64,000 bases of DNA, taken from the NCBI RefSeq assembly GCF_038007465.1, contig NZ_JBBOXF010000001.1, positions 1,266,501 to 1,330,500 of the forward strand. The letters are read 5' to 3'. Below, piece after piece: positions 40,565 to 49,844 of this stretch (within the stretch, counting starts at the first letter, position 1; each line of letters starts with the position of its first letter). The translations under genes were made by a program, and so were the position numbers. A model generated the notes under the pieces. It did no database searches, was not told the DNA's origin, and was given only the letters and a program-made list of their open reading frames with translations. Origin of the DNA: Sporosarcina sp. FSL K6-1508 (lineage in GTDB: Bacteria; Bacillota; Bacilli; Bacillales_A; Planococcaceae).

Positions 40565-41704
40565 TCAAGGTTTTAATATGACTTTAATACACTCATCTTG
40601 ATGATCATTGAAATGTTGATACGCAGTGGCGGCTTCTTCAAGCGGCACTACATGGGAAATGATTTCCGTCGGGTCGAATTCACCTTTTGTGATTTTATCA
40701 AAAAGCATGGGCATGTAATGGATAACGGGAGCTTGTCCCATTTTGAGCGTGATATTGCGCTCGAATAAATTACCGAGAGGGAACATGTTGTAAAGGGATC
40801 CGTAAACACCTGTCAGCTGAATGGTACCGAATTTCCTTACAGCATTATGAGCGATGTCGATGGCGCTTAAAGTGCCGCCCTGCAACTTCATTTTCTGTCC
40901 GGCTTTCTCGAGGATATTTTTTTTGCCGTCCATCCCGACGCAATCGATGACAATGTCGACTCCGCCGCTGGTCATTTCTTTAATATGGCCGCCCATATTA
41001 TCAAAGTCCTCGAAATTCAGCGCTTCTACTTTATTCATTTTAATGGCATGGTTCAGACGGTACGGGACGTGGTCGATTGCCAGTACGCGTTTAGCACCTT
41101 TCATCCAAGCGAATTTCTGAACCATAAGTCCGACTGGCCCGCATCCGAGGACGGCGACTGTATCTCCTTTTTTAACGCCGGCATTTTCTACGCTCCAATA
41201 AGCTGTCGGCAGGACGTCTGACATAAAAAGAAGGGCTTCGTCAGGAAGCTCACATGATTCTGGGATGACAAACGGTGTGAAGTTGCCATAAGGCACACGT
41301 AAATACTCCGCTTGTCCGCCTGGATAATTGCCGTAGCGCTCTGTGAAACCGAGATAACCGCCCGTATCCACATGGGGGTTCGAATTCGAATTATCGCATT
41401 GGCTTTCCATTTCATGTTCACAATAAAAACAATGCCCGCATGCCAAATTGAAAGGGATAACGACACGGTCTCCTTTTTTTACTTTCGTCACATTTGGTCC
41501 GACTTCCTCGACAATGCCCATCGGTTCATGACCGATGACATAGTCTTTATGCGTCGGTAAAGCGCCTAAATAGATGTGCAGATCTGATCCGCAAATAGCA
41601 GTTGAAGTTACTTTGACGACAATGTCATCAGGTTTTTCGATTTTTGGGTCATCCACTTTCTTAACTTTAATATCTTTTGCACCTTGGAATGTAACAGCCT
41701 TCAT
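40565..41704 (-). CDS. Zinc-dependent alcohol dehydrogenase (formaldehyde dehydrogenase-like)
   Basis: A 379-residue medium-chain dehydrogenase. The catalytic zinc ligands are in AICGSDLH and VIGHEPMG, the structural zinc cysteines in LACGHCFYCEHEMESQC, and the NAD site in VAVLGCGPVGLMVQKFA near residue 190. The length and the insert after the structural site resemble the glutathione-independent formaldehyde dehydrogenase subgroup, common in Bacillales. The substrate is thus an alcohol or aldehyde, not fixed by sequence. GGAGGGGA precedes the ATG at 41704. Confidence 0.9.
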   Translation of the reverse strand: MKAVTFQGAKDIKVKKVDDPKIEKPDDIVVKVTSTAICGSDLHIYLGALPTHKDYVIGHEPMGIVEEVGPNVTKVKKGDRVVIPFNLACGHCFYCEHEMESQCDNSNSNPHVDTGGYLGFTERYGNYPGGQAEYLRVPYGNFTPFVIPESCELPDEALLFMSDVLPTAYWSVENAGVKKGDTVAVLGCGPVGLMVQKFAWMKGAKRVLAIDHVPYRLNHAIKMNKVEALNFEDFDNMGGHIKEMTSGGVDIVIDCVGMDGKKNILEKAGQKMKLQGGTLSAIDIAHNAVRKFGTIQLTGVYGSLYNMFPLGNLFERNITLKMGQAPVIHYMPMLFDKITKGEFDPTEIISHVVPLEEAATAYQHFNDHQDECIKVILKP

Positions 41705-41776
41705 TGAGAAATCCCCTCCATTTACTTAATAGTCTATCCAATTCCCTGAATATGACCCATTAATCCTAATTGGAGC

Positions 41777-42904
41777 TTATTTCAGTAAAAAATTCTCAGT
41801 GTAGTAAGGCTGCAATTTTTCATTGAACGAAACACCTGTGCCAAGATGGCTGTAACTATCGAGTAAAATGTTTTCACGGTGGCCTTCAGAATTCATAAGA
41901 CCTTCGTGGGCGAATATGCTGCTCGATTGGCCGTAAGCAAGGTTTTCACCTGCTCCACGGAACTTAACACCGTCATCTGCCATTCGGTCGAACGGAGACT
42001 TGCCTTGTTTATTATCGTGGCTGAAATAATCATTCTCCGCCATATCGATGCTGTGTTTGCGTGCGGTTATTGCAACGTTGGATTCCCACTTAAGGGAGGA
42101 AAGTCCGTGGCGTACGCGTGCCGCATTCGTTAAGTCAAAAAGTTGTTGCTCGAATCCGTTTCGTAATTGTGTATTACCGCCGGCATAGATACCAGTTTTT
42201 CTCTTTTCCAATGAGTCGCTAATGAGCTGGATGGCTGTTACTTTTTCATTTTGATGTAAATCATAAAATACGTAGGTATACGTTTCACCTGATTTAAAAA
42301 CGTCGAACCCTTCACTCTCCTGAAGAATGTAAATGTTTAATCCCTTGCGAATTTCTTTGATAGGTTCACCTAATGTTTCCCGGACCGCTGATTTTAGTGA
42401 GCCATATTTTATGCCTGCCGTCGATGAAATGAGGTCATCATTCGTATAAATGGCGTTCACATTCCGTTTTTCATCGAAGGAAACCATGACAAAATTTTGA
42501 TAGCCATCGTGATAGGTGAACCATTCGGTACCATATTCGTTCATAGAATGGTTTTTTGGCTGACCAAGTTCAGCTGTCACTTTATCTTCCGGACTACCGA
42601 GTTCAATATTGTGAATGGAGAACCCTGTTTTCACTGGTTTATCCAACACGGGTTTTTCCACGGTGGGGATTGATTCTTCCTTTTCCGCTGTCTTTGATGT
42701 CAGGAAAGATACCACTTTGTCTGTGGTGTTGCTTATATAGTGGATAGCTGTATCTAGGGATTCTTTCGTCAAAAGAGCATCGATTTTTTCGTCGACGGGC
42801 TCAAGAAAAGAGATGTCGACATATTGTGAAACTGGTTCTTCCCAGTAAGGTTTTGTGAAATAAAGTGCAGCTATGAAAAGGATGAAAAGGAATAATCGTT
42901 TCAT
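41777..42904 (-). CDS. CAP-domain protein with N-terminal CAP-associated domain
   Basis: A 375-residue exported protein. A membrane helix lies at residues 4-18. The CAP-associated domain (about 95-235, including SIHNIELGSPEDKVTAELG) precedes a CAP/SCP-PR1 domain from about 245 (LFDLTNAARVRHGLSSLKW, HSIDMAENDYFSHDN, GENLAYG, and HRENILLDSYSHLGTG). It resembles Bacillus subtilis YlbC and YkwD types. Function is unknown; CAP proteins bind lipids or act on cell walls. The gene is single, on the minus strand. Confidence 0.85.
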   Translation of the reverse strand: MKRLFLFILFIAALYFTKPYWEEPVSQYVDISFLEPVDEKIDALLTKESLDTAIHYISNTTDKVVSFLTSKTAEKEESIPTVEKPVLDKPVKTGFSIHNIELGSPEDKVTAELGQPKNHSMNEYGTEWFTYHDGYQNFVMVSFDEKRNVNAIYTNDDLISSTAGIKYGSLKSAVRETLGEPIKEIRKGLNIYILQESEGFDVFKSGETYTYVFYDLHQNEKVTAIQLISDSLEKRKTGIYAGGNTQLRNGFEQQLFDLTNAARVRHGLSSLKWESNVAITARKHSIDMAENDYFSHDNKQGKSPFDRMADDGVKFRGAGENLAYGQSSSIFAHEGLMNSEGHRENILLDSYSHLGTGVSFNEKLQPYYTENFLLK

Positions 42905-43074
42905 TGAATCGCCTCCTGTCTTCTATTGTAACCTCCAGGCAACAGTTGAATACAGTATGAACCTATTTTCGTGGCGTCCTTGTATGGTGTTAATAAACTA
43001 AATTCACTCCATTACCAGTACCTGCCGAAAAGCTGTATACTAATAGAACAACAGATGATCGGAGTTTTCAACGT

Positions 43075-43944
43075 ATGACTATATCGAAAAAAGTGATCAA
43101 TGCACAAGTAATGGAAAGCAACTCGCATGTATTCAGATGTCCAATCTGCTCATCTGGTATGGTCATGGTAGACAAGTCACAGCTCGTTTGTTTAGATAAT
43201 CACTCATTTGATTTATCGAAAAACGGCTACATTAACTTGGCCCCACAGGCACATGTGACAAAATACGATAAAACGCTTTTTGAAGCGAGGAAAACGGTGA
43301 TGAGCAGCGGTTTTTTTAATCCGGTTCTTGAATATATTACCGCTATAGCGAGTGAACATCTCGAAGGGCGAGAACAAGCTTTCATTCTAGACGCGGGTTG
43401 CGGCGAAGGCACGCATTTGTCGGCCATTCTATCTCAATTGCCAGGCGACACTATTGGGGCCGGTATTGACCTTGCGAAAGAAGGAATCACTGCGGCATCG
43501 AAAGAATATCCAGGTTCCATTTGGAGTGTAGCGGACCTTGCGAACTGTCCGTTTCAAGCTAACCAATTCGATGTCATTCTAAATATTTTATCGCCAGCGA
43601 ATTATGCAGAGTTTACCCGTTTGTTGAAATCGGACGGGCTATTCATAAAAGCGGTGCCAGAAAGTGGTTATTTGAAAGAGCTTAGGGCAATCTTTTATGA
43701 AGAGGGAGAGCGAAAAGACGATTCGGATCCCGTAGTGCGTTTCAAGGAACACTTCGATTCTGTCACAACAAAACGCCTTACTTATCTGTTTCCGCTAGCA
43801 CCTGCTCTTCTAGCGCCTCTTATACGGATGACACCTCTCACTTGGGGTGCAAGTAACGAAAAGATTGAAGAAGCACTAGGAACGGCTATAGAGAACATTA
43901 CGATCGACTTCACCATAATTATGGGTGTGAAAAGAGTTGATTAA
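43075..43944 (+). CDS. RlmA-like 23S rRNA (guanine-N1)-methyltransferase
   Basis: A 289-residue enzyme with the N-terminal zinc finger typical of RlmA/TlrB (FRCPICSSGM, then LVCLDNHSFDLSKNGY). The SAM-binding core reads FILDAGCGEGTHLSAIL near residue 105, and ILSPANYAEFTRLLKSDG follows. RlmA enzymes methylate G745 or G748 of 23S rRNA; some give resistance to tylosin-type drugs, so housekeeping and resistance cannot be told apart here. It may lead an operon with the next four small genes. Confidence 0.88.
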   Translation: MTISKKVINAQVMESNSHVFRCPICSSGMVMVDKSQLVCLDNHSFDLSKNGYINLAPQAHVTKYDKTLFEARKTVMSSGFFNPVLEYITAIASEHLEGREQAFILDAGCGEGTHLSAILSQLPGDTIGAGIDLAKEGITAASKEYPGSIWSVADLANCPFQANQFDVILNILSPANYAEFTRLLKSDGLFIKAVPESGYLKELRAIFYEEGERKDDSDPVVRFKEHFDSVTTKRLTYLFPLAPALLAPLIRMTPLTWGASNEKIEEALGTAIENITIDFTIIMGVKRVD

Positions 43945-43961
43945 AGAAAGGAGCGAGAAAA

Positions 43962-44060
43962 ATGTTTGGTGGAATTAGCAGTGTTCCAGGCTGGTTTTAT
44001 ATTCTCGCCATTGCAGTTATTATTTTGATTATCATTATAACGGAATGGAAAACACGCTAA
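43962..44060 (+). CDS. Small single-helix membrane protein (32 residues)
   Basis: This frame has an ATG at 43962, preceded by AAAGGAGCGAG, and ends at TAA 44058-44060. The product has a short polar start MFGGISSVPGW, one hydrophobic helix of about 18 residues rich in Ile, and the tail TEWKTR. The position between two same-strand genes with short gaps and the excellent ribosome site make it credible. Its role is unknown; a membrane anchor or regulator peptide is possible. Confidence 0.65.
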   Translation: MFGGISSVPGWFYILAIAVIILIIIITEWKTR

Positions 44061-44072
44061 GGGGGTCTCAAG

Positions 44073-44726
44073 TTGACTAAAAAAAAGGTAAACAAGCGGC
44101 AAAAACCAAAATTATCCGTTGAGCATAAGGTGATGCGGGTTGAAGAAGTATTGGATAATGAAGGGTATGTTCAAAAAGTACGATTTGACGGCGGCTTTAT
44201 GACGGGCGCGGAAGGTGAGCGATTAACTTTCGATGATGTGATATTTAAAGATGTCTCGTTTGCAGGCAGTGATTTGAGTGGATCGGAATTTGTGGATGCT
44301 GTATTTGATACATGTGATTTGTCCAATGTGAATTTTCAGAGCGCCATGTTCCACAGATGTGAAATTGTGAATTCGAAACTGACAGGTGCGGATTTTGCGA
44401 ATGCCAAACTCGGTCATACGTTATTTAAAGAATGTGATGGGCGCTATAGTAACTTTAGTTTTTCGGGTATGAAAGAAGTCGAATTCGCCGAGTGTAATTT
44501 AACGGACGCCGATATTTATGAAAGTTCATTTAATAATGTACAATTTAAGGTATGCAAGTTGGATAACATCAATTTCACTGAAACAGACTTGAAGGGCATT
44601 GATTTATCGGACAGTACATATGACCGGATTGAAGTCACGCTGCCGAAAATAGCCGGCTGCATCGTGTCGAAAGATCAGGCGATCGGCTTTGCGCGTGTGC
44701 TTGGATTATCGGTGATAGAAGAATAA
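44073..44726 (+). CDS. Pentapeptide-repeat protein
   Basis: A 217-residue protein with about 20 tandem five-residue repeats, A(D/N)LXX-like, from residue 50 to 180 (VSFAGSDLSGSEFVDAVF, CDLSNVNFQSAMF). These build a right-handed beta-helix. Some pentapeptide proteins mimic DNA and protect gyrase (Qnr, MfpA), but most have no known role, and the diagnostic Qnr loops are not seen. The start is TTG at 44073, after AGGGGGT. It follows the small membrane protein by 12 bp. Confidence 0.85.
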   Translation: MTKKKVNKRQKPKLSVEHKVMRVEEVLDNEGYVQKVRFDGGFMTGAEGERLTFDDVIFKDVSFAGSDLSGSEFVDAVFDTCDLSNVNFQSAMFHRCEIVNSKLTGADFANAKLGHTLFKECDGRYSNFSFSGMKEVEFAECNLTDADIYESSFNNVQFKVCKLDNINFTETDLKGIDLSDSTYDRIEVTLPKIAGCIVSKDQAIGFARVLGLSVIEE

Positions 44727-44768
44727 TGGTATACTAAACGAAATTAGAGTGGAAAAGAGTGGACATAA

Positions 44769-45245
44769 ATGCTGACATTTGAACAGAAACAAGAAATTAT
44801 CGAGTCAATTCCCGAACTTACACGGAAAGACGTATCCATGAAACGGATTAACTATCACTATGAAGAGAGCCTGTATGAAAAGACAGTTGTCGTTCAGCAT
44901 CTTCACCCGAACGGCAATGGTTTTGTTTATGTAGCGGGAATACCCGGTTATGATGCAGATGAACGCGGTCTCGTCAATATTCGTGAAGCTTCAGAAGAGG
45001 AAATTCGGAAAACGATTGCAGATTCAATTAAGGCATTGTCTGAAGGGGCACCTGAACCGCAGGCTGTTGTACAGAAGTTTAGGAACAACGACGGCGAGGA
45101 ACTGGTCCTGATGGAAGAGCAAGGCTTCTGGAACTTATATCACGGCTTGAATCTTGAAGAGAGTTTCGGCGATTATAACGAAGCAGATGTCTATTTGATT
45201 GAAGAGGAATTTACAAGAGTCGAAGACGAGGCTGATGCTCAATGA
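44769..45245 (+). CDS. Hypothetical acidic protein
   Basis: A 158-residue cytosolic protein without a domain I can name. It has strands such as KTVVVQHLHPNGNGFVYVAG and ELVLMEEQGFWNLYHG, and an acidic C-terminus rich in Glu. The pattern of alternating hydrophobic residues suggests a compact alpha/beta fold. GGAAAAGAGTGG lies before the ATG. Its stop overlaps the next small gene by 4 bp (ATGA), so the two are coupled. Confidence 0.7.
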   Translation: MLTFEQKQEIIESIPELTRKDVSMKRINYHYEESLYEKTVVVQHLHPNGNGFVYVAGIPGYDADERGLVNIREASEEEIRKTIADSIKALSEGAPEPQAVVQKFRNNDGEELVLMEEQGFWNLYHGLNLEESFGDYNEADVYLIEEEFTRVEDEADAQ

Positions 45246-45403
45246 AAGGCAAAAATCTCGTCATCGGTCTCGTCTTACTTATTATAGTAAGCTGTGTAGC
45301 CGTTTATTTCGCGATGCAGATAACTATCAATAATATGGAAAATGGCATGGCACCGATTGAAACGGTTGTTGAATCAATAGAAGGAAATTCAGGGGCAGTG
45401 TGA
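45242..45403 (+). CDS. Small membrane-anchored protein (53 residues)
   Basis: The ATG at 45242 overlaps the stop of the preceding gene (ATGA). The product starts MKGKNLVIGLVLLIIVSCVA, a single N-terminal membrane helix, followed by a short acidic outside part (MAPIETVVESIEGNSG). The stop at 45401 lies within the stem of the terminator, an economical arrangement. The coupling and composition support a real gene, but no family is recognised. Confidence 0.65.
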   Translation: MKGKNLVIGLVLLIIVSCVAVYFAMQITINNMENGMAPIETVVESIEGNSGAV

Positions 45404-45419
45404 AAACACTGCTTTTTTA
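45395..45419 (+). terminator. Intrinsic terminator overlapping a stop codon
   Basis: GCAGTGT and ACACTGC form a perfect stem over GAAA, followed by TTTTTT. The stop codon of the 53-residue gene is inside the hairpin. Confidence 0.88.
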
Positions 45420-45640
45420 TTCGGAAAATATTAATTCTTATACTATTCTTTTCTTAGTGCTTATATAGTCTAGTAGACTGGTTTATTGTGGGTTAAAGGT
45501 AATGAATTAGCAAATTAAGCACAGGTTCTTCCGAATCATTTTTCCTTATTTTCCGATTTTTAGTATGTATTATTCCCTAACTGTGGTTAATTTAAAGATA
45601 GGTATTTGTTAAAATGGAAATAGGAAGGGTGTCATGAAAC

Positions 45641-46945
45641 ATGAATTACAAAAAAGTAATGTTTGCTATTGGAACAAGCGCACTTTTACTTGGGGCGTGT
45701 ACGGATGAAAAGAAAACGGCCGATGTGAATGATGAAGCGGAAAGTAGCAAAGCTGTGGAAACTGTTGAAACAGAAGTAGAATCAGTAACAGAAACAGAAA
45801 CAGAAACAGACGATGCTTTGGAAGAGTTGCGTACAGCTTTGGAAGAACTAAAACCAAAAGAGGCAGCGGCGAGCGGGGATGACACAGCCATTCTTAATCC
45901 GAATATCGCCGAAATGACAGAAGGCGTTGTTGAAGTTCTCTATACAAATAAAGAGCCTGGCTATGCGCATGATATGGATGGATTTGTCGTAACAATCGAC
46001 GAGTATCAGATAACGAAAGTATCCGATATCAACCGGGATTCCGAGTATTTATTTAAAGATAATGTAGAAGGTTATGTTGTTACAGCACTAGCTACATATG
46101 AAAATAAAAGGAGCAATCCCGTTTACTATGGCGGGTTTGCATCGCTTCTCATGGATGATCGTTATGATATAGTATACGGCGATCGGTTTAAACTAGTGCC
46201 ACGTGAAGATGTATTACAATCCGATGATCCTACCAGCGCAAGTAAATATCCTGCCGGTTTCAAAAAGCAAGGTTTCCTGTCGTTTGTTATGACGAACGAA
46301 CAATATGAAAAACTAGCGAATACGAAACCAAAGCTGATTATTGCAGGTGGTGCTGCGGAACGTGAAGACATGAGAGGAGGTTATTTAGAAGAAGCCGTTT
46401 TTGATTTTATTTATAATGAAGACAGTAAAGAGGCAACGGAATCAGGTCCTGATTATTATAGGGACGATTTGACGAATCAAAATATTGCAGACAAAAAGTT
46501 GGTTTTTGAGAAGAAAGACATTGGCCAGAAGTTGGAACTCAATGGTTTGGAAGTGACACTTGAAGGTGTTCAGTATACAGAAATCAAACCATCTGCAGAA
46601 TATGTGAATACCTTCCGTAACTTTGCGGATGATGGAATTATCGCGGTCACTGTCAAACTAAATATTGACAATAAATCAGAAGAGACAGTAAGGCTAGATG
46701 GTATCCAATCGATTTTGAGTGTGGATGACGGCGAATTCCGATACTTATATCAGGGATCGCTTGAACCGGATACATTGAAGACAATTGAACCAGGAAAATC
46801 AAGCGAGAAGTTACACGTATTCTTAATCGATAAGTACGAATTTGATCGCCATGAAAAGTTTGACCTGATTTTTGGACCGTTCACAGGAGATGACGGGAAG
46901 AAAATGTTCAAAGGTCGTGACTTGCTGTTTAAATTACCGCGATAA
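45641..46945 (+). CDS. DUF5068-type lipoprotein
   Basis: A 434-residue exported lipoprotein with lipobox LLGAC at residues 16-20, then an acidic linker rich in Glu/Thr (including a run of alternating E and T) to about residue 75. Two related domains follow, from about 90 to 255 (GFVVTIDEYQITKVSDINRD) and from about 280 to 430 (LELNGLEVTLEGVQYTEIK), in the DUF5068/DUF4352 style. These immunoglobulin-like domains are seen in many Bacillales surface lipoproteins of unknown function. The gene has its own terminator. Confidence 0.8.
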   Translation: MNYKKVMFAIGTSALLLGACTDEKKTADVNDEAESSKAVETVETEVESVTETETETDDALEELRTALEELKPKEAAASGDDTAILNPNIAEMTEGVVEVLYTNKEPGYAHDMDGFVVTIDEYQITKVSDINRDSEYLFKDNVEGYVVTALATYENKRSNPVYYGGFASLLMDDRYDIVYGDRFKLVPREDVLQSDDPTSASKYPAGFKKQGFLSFVMTNEQYEKLANTKPKLIIAGGAAEREDMRGGYLEEAVFDFIYNEDSKEATESGPDYYRDDLTNQNIADKKLVFEKKDIGQKLELNGLEVTLEGVQYTEIKPSAEYVNTFRNFADDGIIAVTVKLNIDNKSEETVRLDGIQSILSVDDGEFRYLYQGSLEPDTLKTIEPGKSSEKLHVFLIDKYEFDRHEKFDLIFGPFTGDDGKKMFKGRDLLFKLPR

Positions 46946-46950
46946 TCGAA

Positions 46951-46989
46951 AAAAGCACACCAGGGATTTTTAATCCTTGGTGTGCTTTT
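46951..46989. terminator. Terminator between convergent genes
   Basis: AAAAGCACACCAGGGAT pairs with ATCCTTGGTGTGCTTTT (one G-T pair). T-runs on both strands suit the lipoprotein and MMPL genes. Confidence 0.88.
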
Positions 46990-47025
46990 CTATTGTCCAG
47001 AATCTAGGCATCCTCGGCTTTTCTA

Positions 47026-49158
47026 TTAATGCCAATTCCCCGGTTTATATGGCCCTTTTCTAAACGGCAACCACCAGTTCCATTTGCCGAACAGCTTCAT
47101 TAGGCTTGGAACAAGCAGGAGACGGATAATCGTTGCATCAATAGCAACTGCAATGGCAATACCGACGCCAATCTGTTTCACTGGCATAACGTCCGTAAAG
47201 GCGAAGGCTCCTGTCAGAACAATCATAATCAATGCTGCAGAAGTAATGATCTTACTTGTTGTCGCAAGCCCTTCAACTGTTGAATGGTCATTATCCAACG
47301 TCTTCGCATACTCTTCCTGCATTCGCGAGATGAGAAACACTTCATAGTCCATGCTCAGTCCAAAGACTAGGCTAAAGACGATGACAGGGATGATAAGCGC
47401 AATCGTGCCTGCTTCCAATCCGAAATGTCCATATTGGAAAATATAAACGAGAATCCCGAATGTTGCAGCCAAACCGAAAATGTTCATCAGAATCGCTTTA
47501 ATCGGAATTAGGATCGATTTGAAAGCGATCATCAGAATGAAGAACGTGGATACAATGATGACAAGAAGGACGTACAGAATCTTATCCAAGATTTCATCAA
47601 AGATTTCCTGATTGAACTTCGGTTGACCGCCGATGGACAAATTCCACTCCGTTTGCTTATCAGACCAGTCGCGTGCCCAATCTTGTGCAGCATCGGAACT
47701 ACCGTTAGCTCCAAGCGTCACGGGAATCATCAATTGATTATCCTTCACAAATGTTTCAACAAGAGGGGTAAGCCGGGCGGCCATTTCCGGCACCATCATC
47801 GCCTGTTTCCATTGTTCGACGGAATCAATGTCACTTTCGGAGAAAATCGTGGTTAGTTTATCCACAAGCGGATCGGTTGAAAGTTCTTTTTCAAGTGCTA
47901 TCAAGGACTCGAGCCCTTGCTCATCCTCCCATCCATTCTCACGCTCTGCAATGACATAGATAGCCGCTTGGTCAGCCAGACCGAACTTATCGTCAATCAA
48001 TTCAAAAGCCTGTCGCGTATCATATGACTTCGGTAATGAATCGATTGCTGGAATTGTTAAATCCATATTTTTAACAGGAATCATTGCGATACCGAGTAGG
48101 ACAAACGCAAGGATTGTTATCATAACGGGGCGTTTGATAACGCCATTCGCAAATTTGCGCCAACCGTTCGCTTCACCCGTTTTTTCTTTTAATAGCTGCC
48201 ATTTGTCAATCCGGTCACCAAGTGCGAGCAGCACGGAAGGTAACAAGGTAACGGATGCGAGGACAGCCATCGCAACGACGATCATTCCGCCAATTGCGAT
48301 ATTTTGAAAGATGTCGACCCGGATAAGCATCATTGCTCCCAGTCCAATGAACACACAGAAAGCGGAAAAGATAACGGATCTTCCTGCTGTTCGAATCGTA
48401 GTAGAGATAGCTTCGTTCATATCGTTCTTTTTACGTTCTTCACGATATCTGCTGATGAACAGTAAAGCAAAATCGATACTGAGCGCAAGTCCAAGCATGG
48501 GGATGATATTCAGTACGAAAATGGACAAGTCCATTTGGCCGCCGAGAATCGCCAATACACCGAAAGAGGATACGACAGTGACAATACCAATAATCAAAGG
48601 TACGAATGAAGCTACTACTGTCCCAAAAGCGAAAAGGAGTATGATAATCGCAATCGGTAATCCGATTGCTTCAGCCGTCATCAGGTCACGCTGGCTAGCA
48701 GTGTTGATATCCTTTGAAATAGCAGAAGCGCCAGTAAGCGTAATCCCTTTTTCGTTGCCAATCACATCGCGAATATCTGTGACAACAGCAGACATATCTT
48801 TATCCTTATTATCAAAATGGAGAAGTGCATAGGAAACGGTATTCTTATACTGTGAGTCATTGTCTAGCGGTGATGCGATTTCTGAAGTGACATTAAGCGT
48901 AGCCACTTTTTTGAGGGCAGCTTCTATTTTATCATCAGGCAAATTATCGAAAACTAAGAACATGGTTTCAGCAGGCATACCGAAGTCATCGGCCACGATA
49001 TCCATGACAGCTGCGTGTTCACCATCGGTTTGGAAGCCGTCTCCTTCAAGAAGTCCTGGTAACTTAATCGCAAAAAACGCCAAAATGACAAAGATTGCAA
49101 TCCATGCAAAGATAATATATTTATGTGCGCTTGTTACAAAGCGCGCAAGTGTGCGCAT
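47026..49158 (-). CDS. MMPL/RND-family transporter
   Basis: A 710-residue membrane protein with 12 predicted helices in two halves, each with one large outside domain after the first helix. Conserved parts include IDFALLFISRYREERKKNDM near residue 225 and FGLSMDYEVFLISRMQEEY near residue 595, the proton-relay segments of MMPL proteins. Relatives in Bacillus (YdfJ, YdgH) are exporters of lipids or toxic compounds, sometimes tied to two-component systems. There is no such regulator next to it. A distant GGAAGGA lies before the ATG at 49158. Confidence 0.9.
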   Translation of the reverse strand: MRTLARFVTSAHKYIIFAWIAIFVILAFFAIKLPGLLEGDGFQTDGEHAAVMDIVADDFGMPAETMFLVFDNLPDDKIEAALKKVATLNVTSEIASPLDNDSQYKNTVSYALLHFDNKDKDMSAVVTDIRDVIGNEKGITLTGASAISKDINTASQRDLMTAEAIGLPIAIIILLFAFGTVVASFVPLIIGIVTVVSSFGVLAILGGQMDLSIFVLNIIPMLGLALSIDFALLFISRYREERKKNDMNEAISTTIRTAGRSVIFSAFCVFIGLGAMMLIRVDIFQNIAIGGMIVVAMAVLASVTLLPSVLLALGDRIDKWQLLKEKTGEANGWRKFANGVIKRPVMITILAFVLLGIAMIPVKNMDLTIPAIDSLPKSYDTRQAFELIDDKFGLADQAAIYVIAERENGWEDEQGLESLIALEKELSTDPLVDKLTTIFSESDIDSVEQWKQAMMVPEMAARLTPLVETFVKDNQLMIPVTLGANGSSDAAQDWARDWSDKQTEWNLSIGGQPKFNQEIFDEILDKILYVLLVIIVSTFFILMIAFKSILIPIKAILMNIFGLAATFGILVYIFQYGHFGLEAGTIALIIPVIVFSLVFGLSMDYEVFLISRMQEEYAKTLDNDHSTVEGLATTSKIITSAALIMIVLTGAFAFTDVMPVKQIGVGIAIAVAIDATIIRLLLVPSLMKLFGKWNWWLPFRKGPYKPGNWH

Positions 49159-49310
49159 ACAATCATTCCTTCCTCTGTATAGATTGATTCTATTCTTCTA
49201 TTCTTCTATAGTAACGGAAGATGATAGGAATGTCTTTTATCGAAGGAAGGCTTTTGTGGAAATAGAGAAGTTGTTTGATGAATTGGAGGATTGTCAGGGG
49301 GAGGTGATTA

Positions 49311-49729
49311 ATTCATGGCTCGGCCGAAGTTAATCACGGCAAAGTGAGTTATTCATGGCGATAGCCGACCAATTCATGGCTCGGCCGAAGTTATTCATGG
49401 CAAAGTGAGTTATTCATGGCGATAGACGATCAACTCATGGCTCTGCCGAAGTTAGTCATGGCTCTGCCGAAGTTAGTCATGGCAAAGCGAGTTATTCATG
49501 GTGATAGCCGACCAATTCATGGCTCGACCGAAGTTAGTCATGGCAATGCGAGTTAGTCATGGCGATAGCCGACCAATTCATGTCTCTGCTGAAGTTAGTC
49601 GTGGCAAAGCGAGTTATTCATGGCGATCGCCGACCAATTCATGTCTCTGCTGAAGTTAGTCGCGGCAAAGCGAGTTAGTCATGGCGATAGCCGACCAATT
49701 CATGGCCCGGCCGAAATTATTCATGGCAA
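49311..49729. repeat. 21-bp-phased intergenic array, TCATGGC type (21 units)
   Basis: Twenty-one cores (mostly TCATGGC, with TCACGGC, TCATGTC, TCGTGGC and TCGCGGC variants) start at 49313 and run to 49721. Steps follow 21-21-19, making a 61-bp higher-order unit. Each register has its own flank: GAAGTTAG, CGAGTTAT or CCGACCAAT before the core. The register holds for more than 400 bp. The array lies downstream of the csp terminator and upstream of the MMPL gene. It shares the core with the array at 40.24 kb. Confidence 0.88.
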
Positions 49730-49798
49730 TCCCGAAAACAATCAAAGCAATCGATTTGGCAGTGATCACCATCCGACTTGTCTAAAATAAACAAAGAA

Positions 49799-49828
49799 AA
49801 AAGCCATACCCCGAAGGGAATGGCTTTT
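49799..49828 (-). terminator. Intrinsic terminator after the cold-shock gene
   Basis: On the minus strand AAAAGCCATTCCC pairs with GGGGTATGGCTTTTTT around a TTC loop. It ends the csp transcript. Confidence 0.85.
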
Positions 49829-49844
49829 GAATGGTTAATTCAAA

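Noticed and set aside
49311..49729. TCATGGC array as a CRISPR
   Set aside because: The repeated word is only 7-9 bp, the spacers are conserved within each register rather than unique, spacing is 19 or 21 bp, and no cas genes are near.
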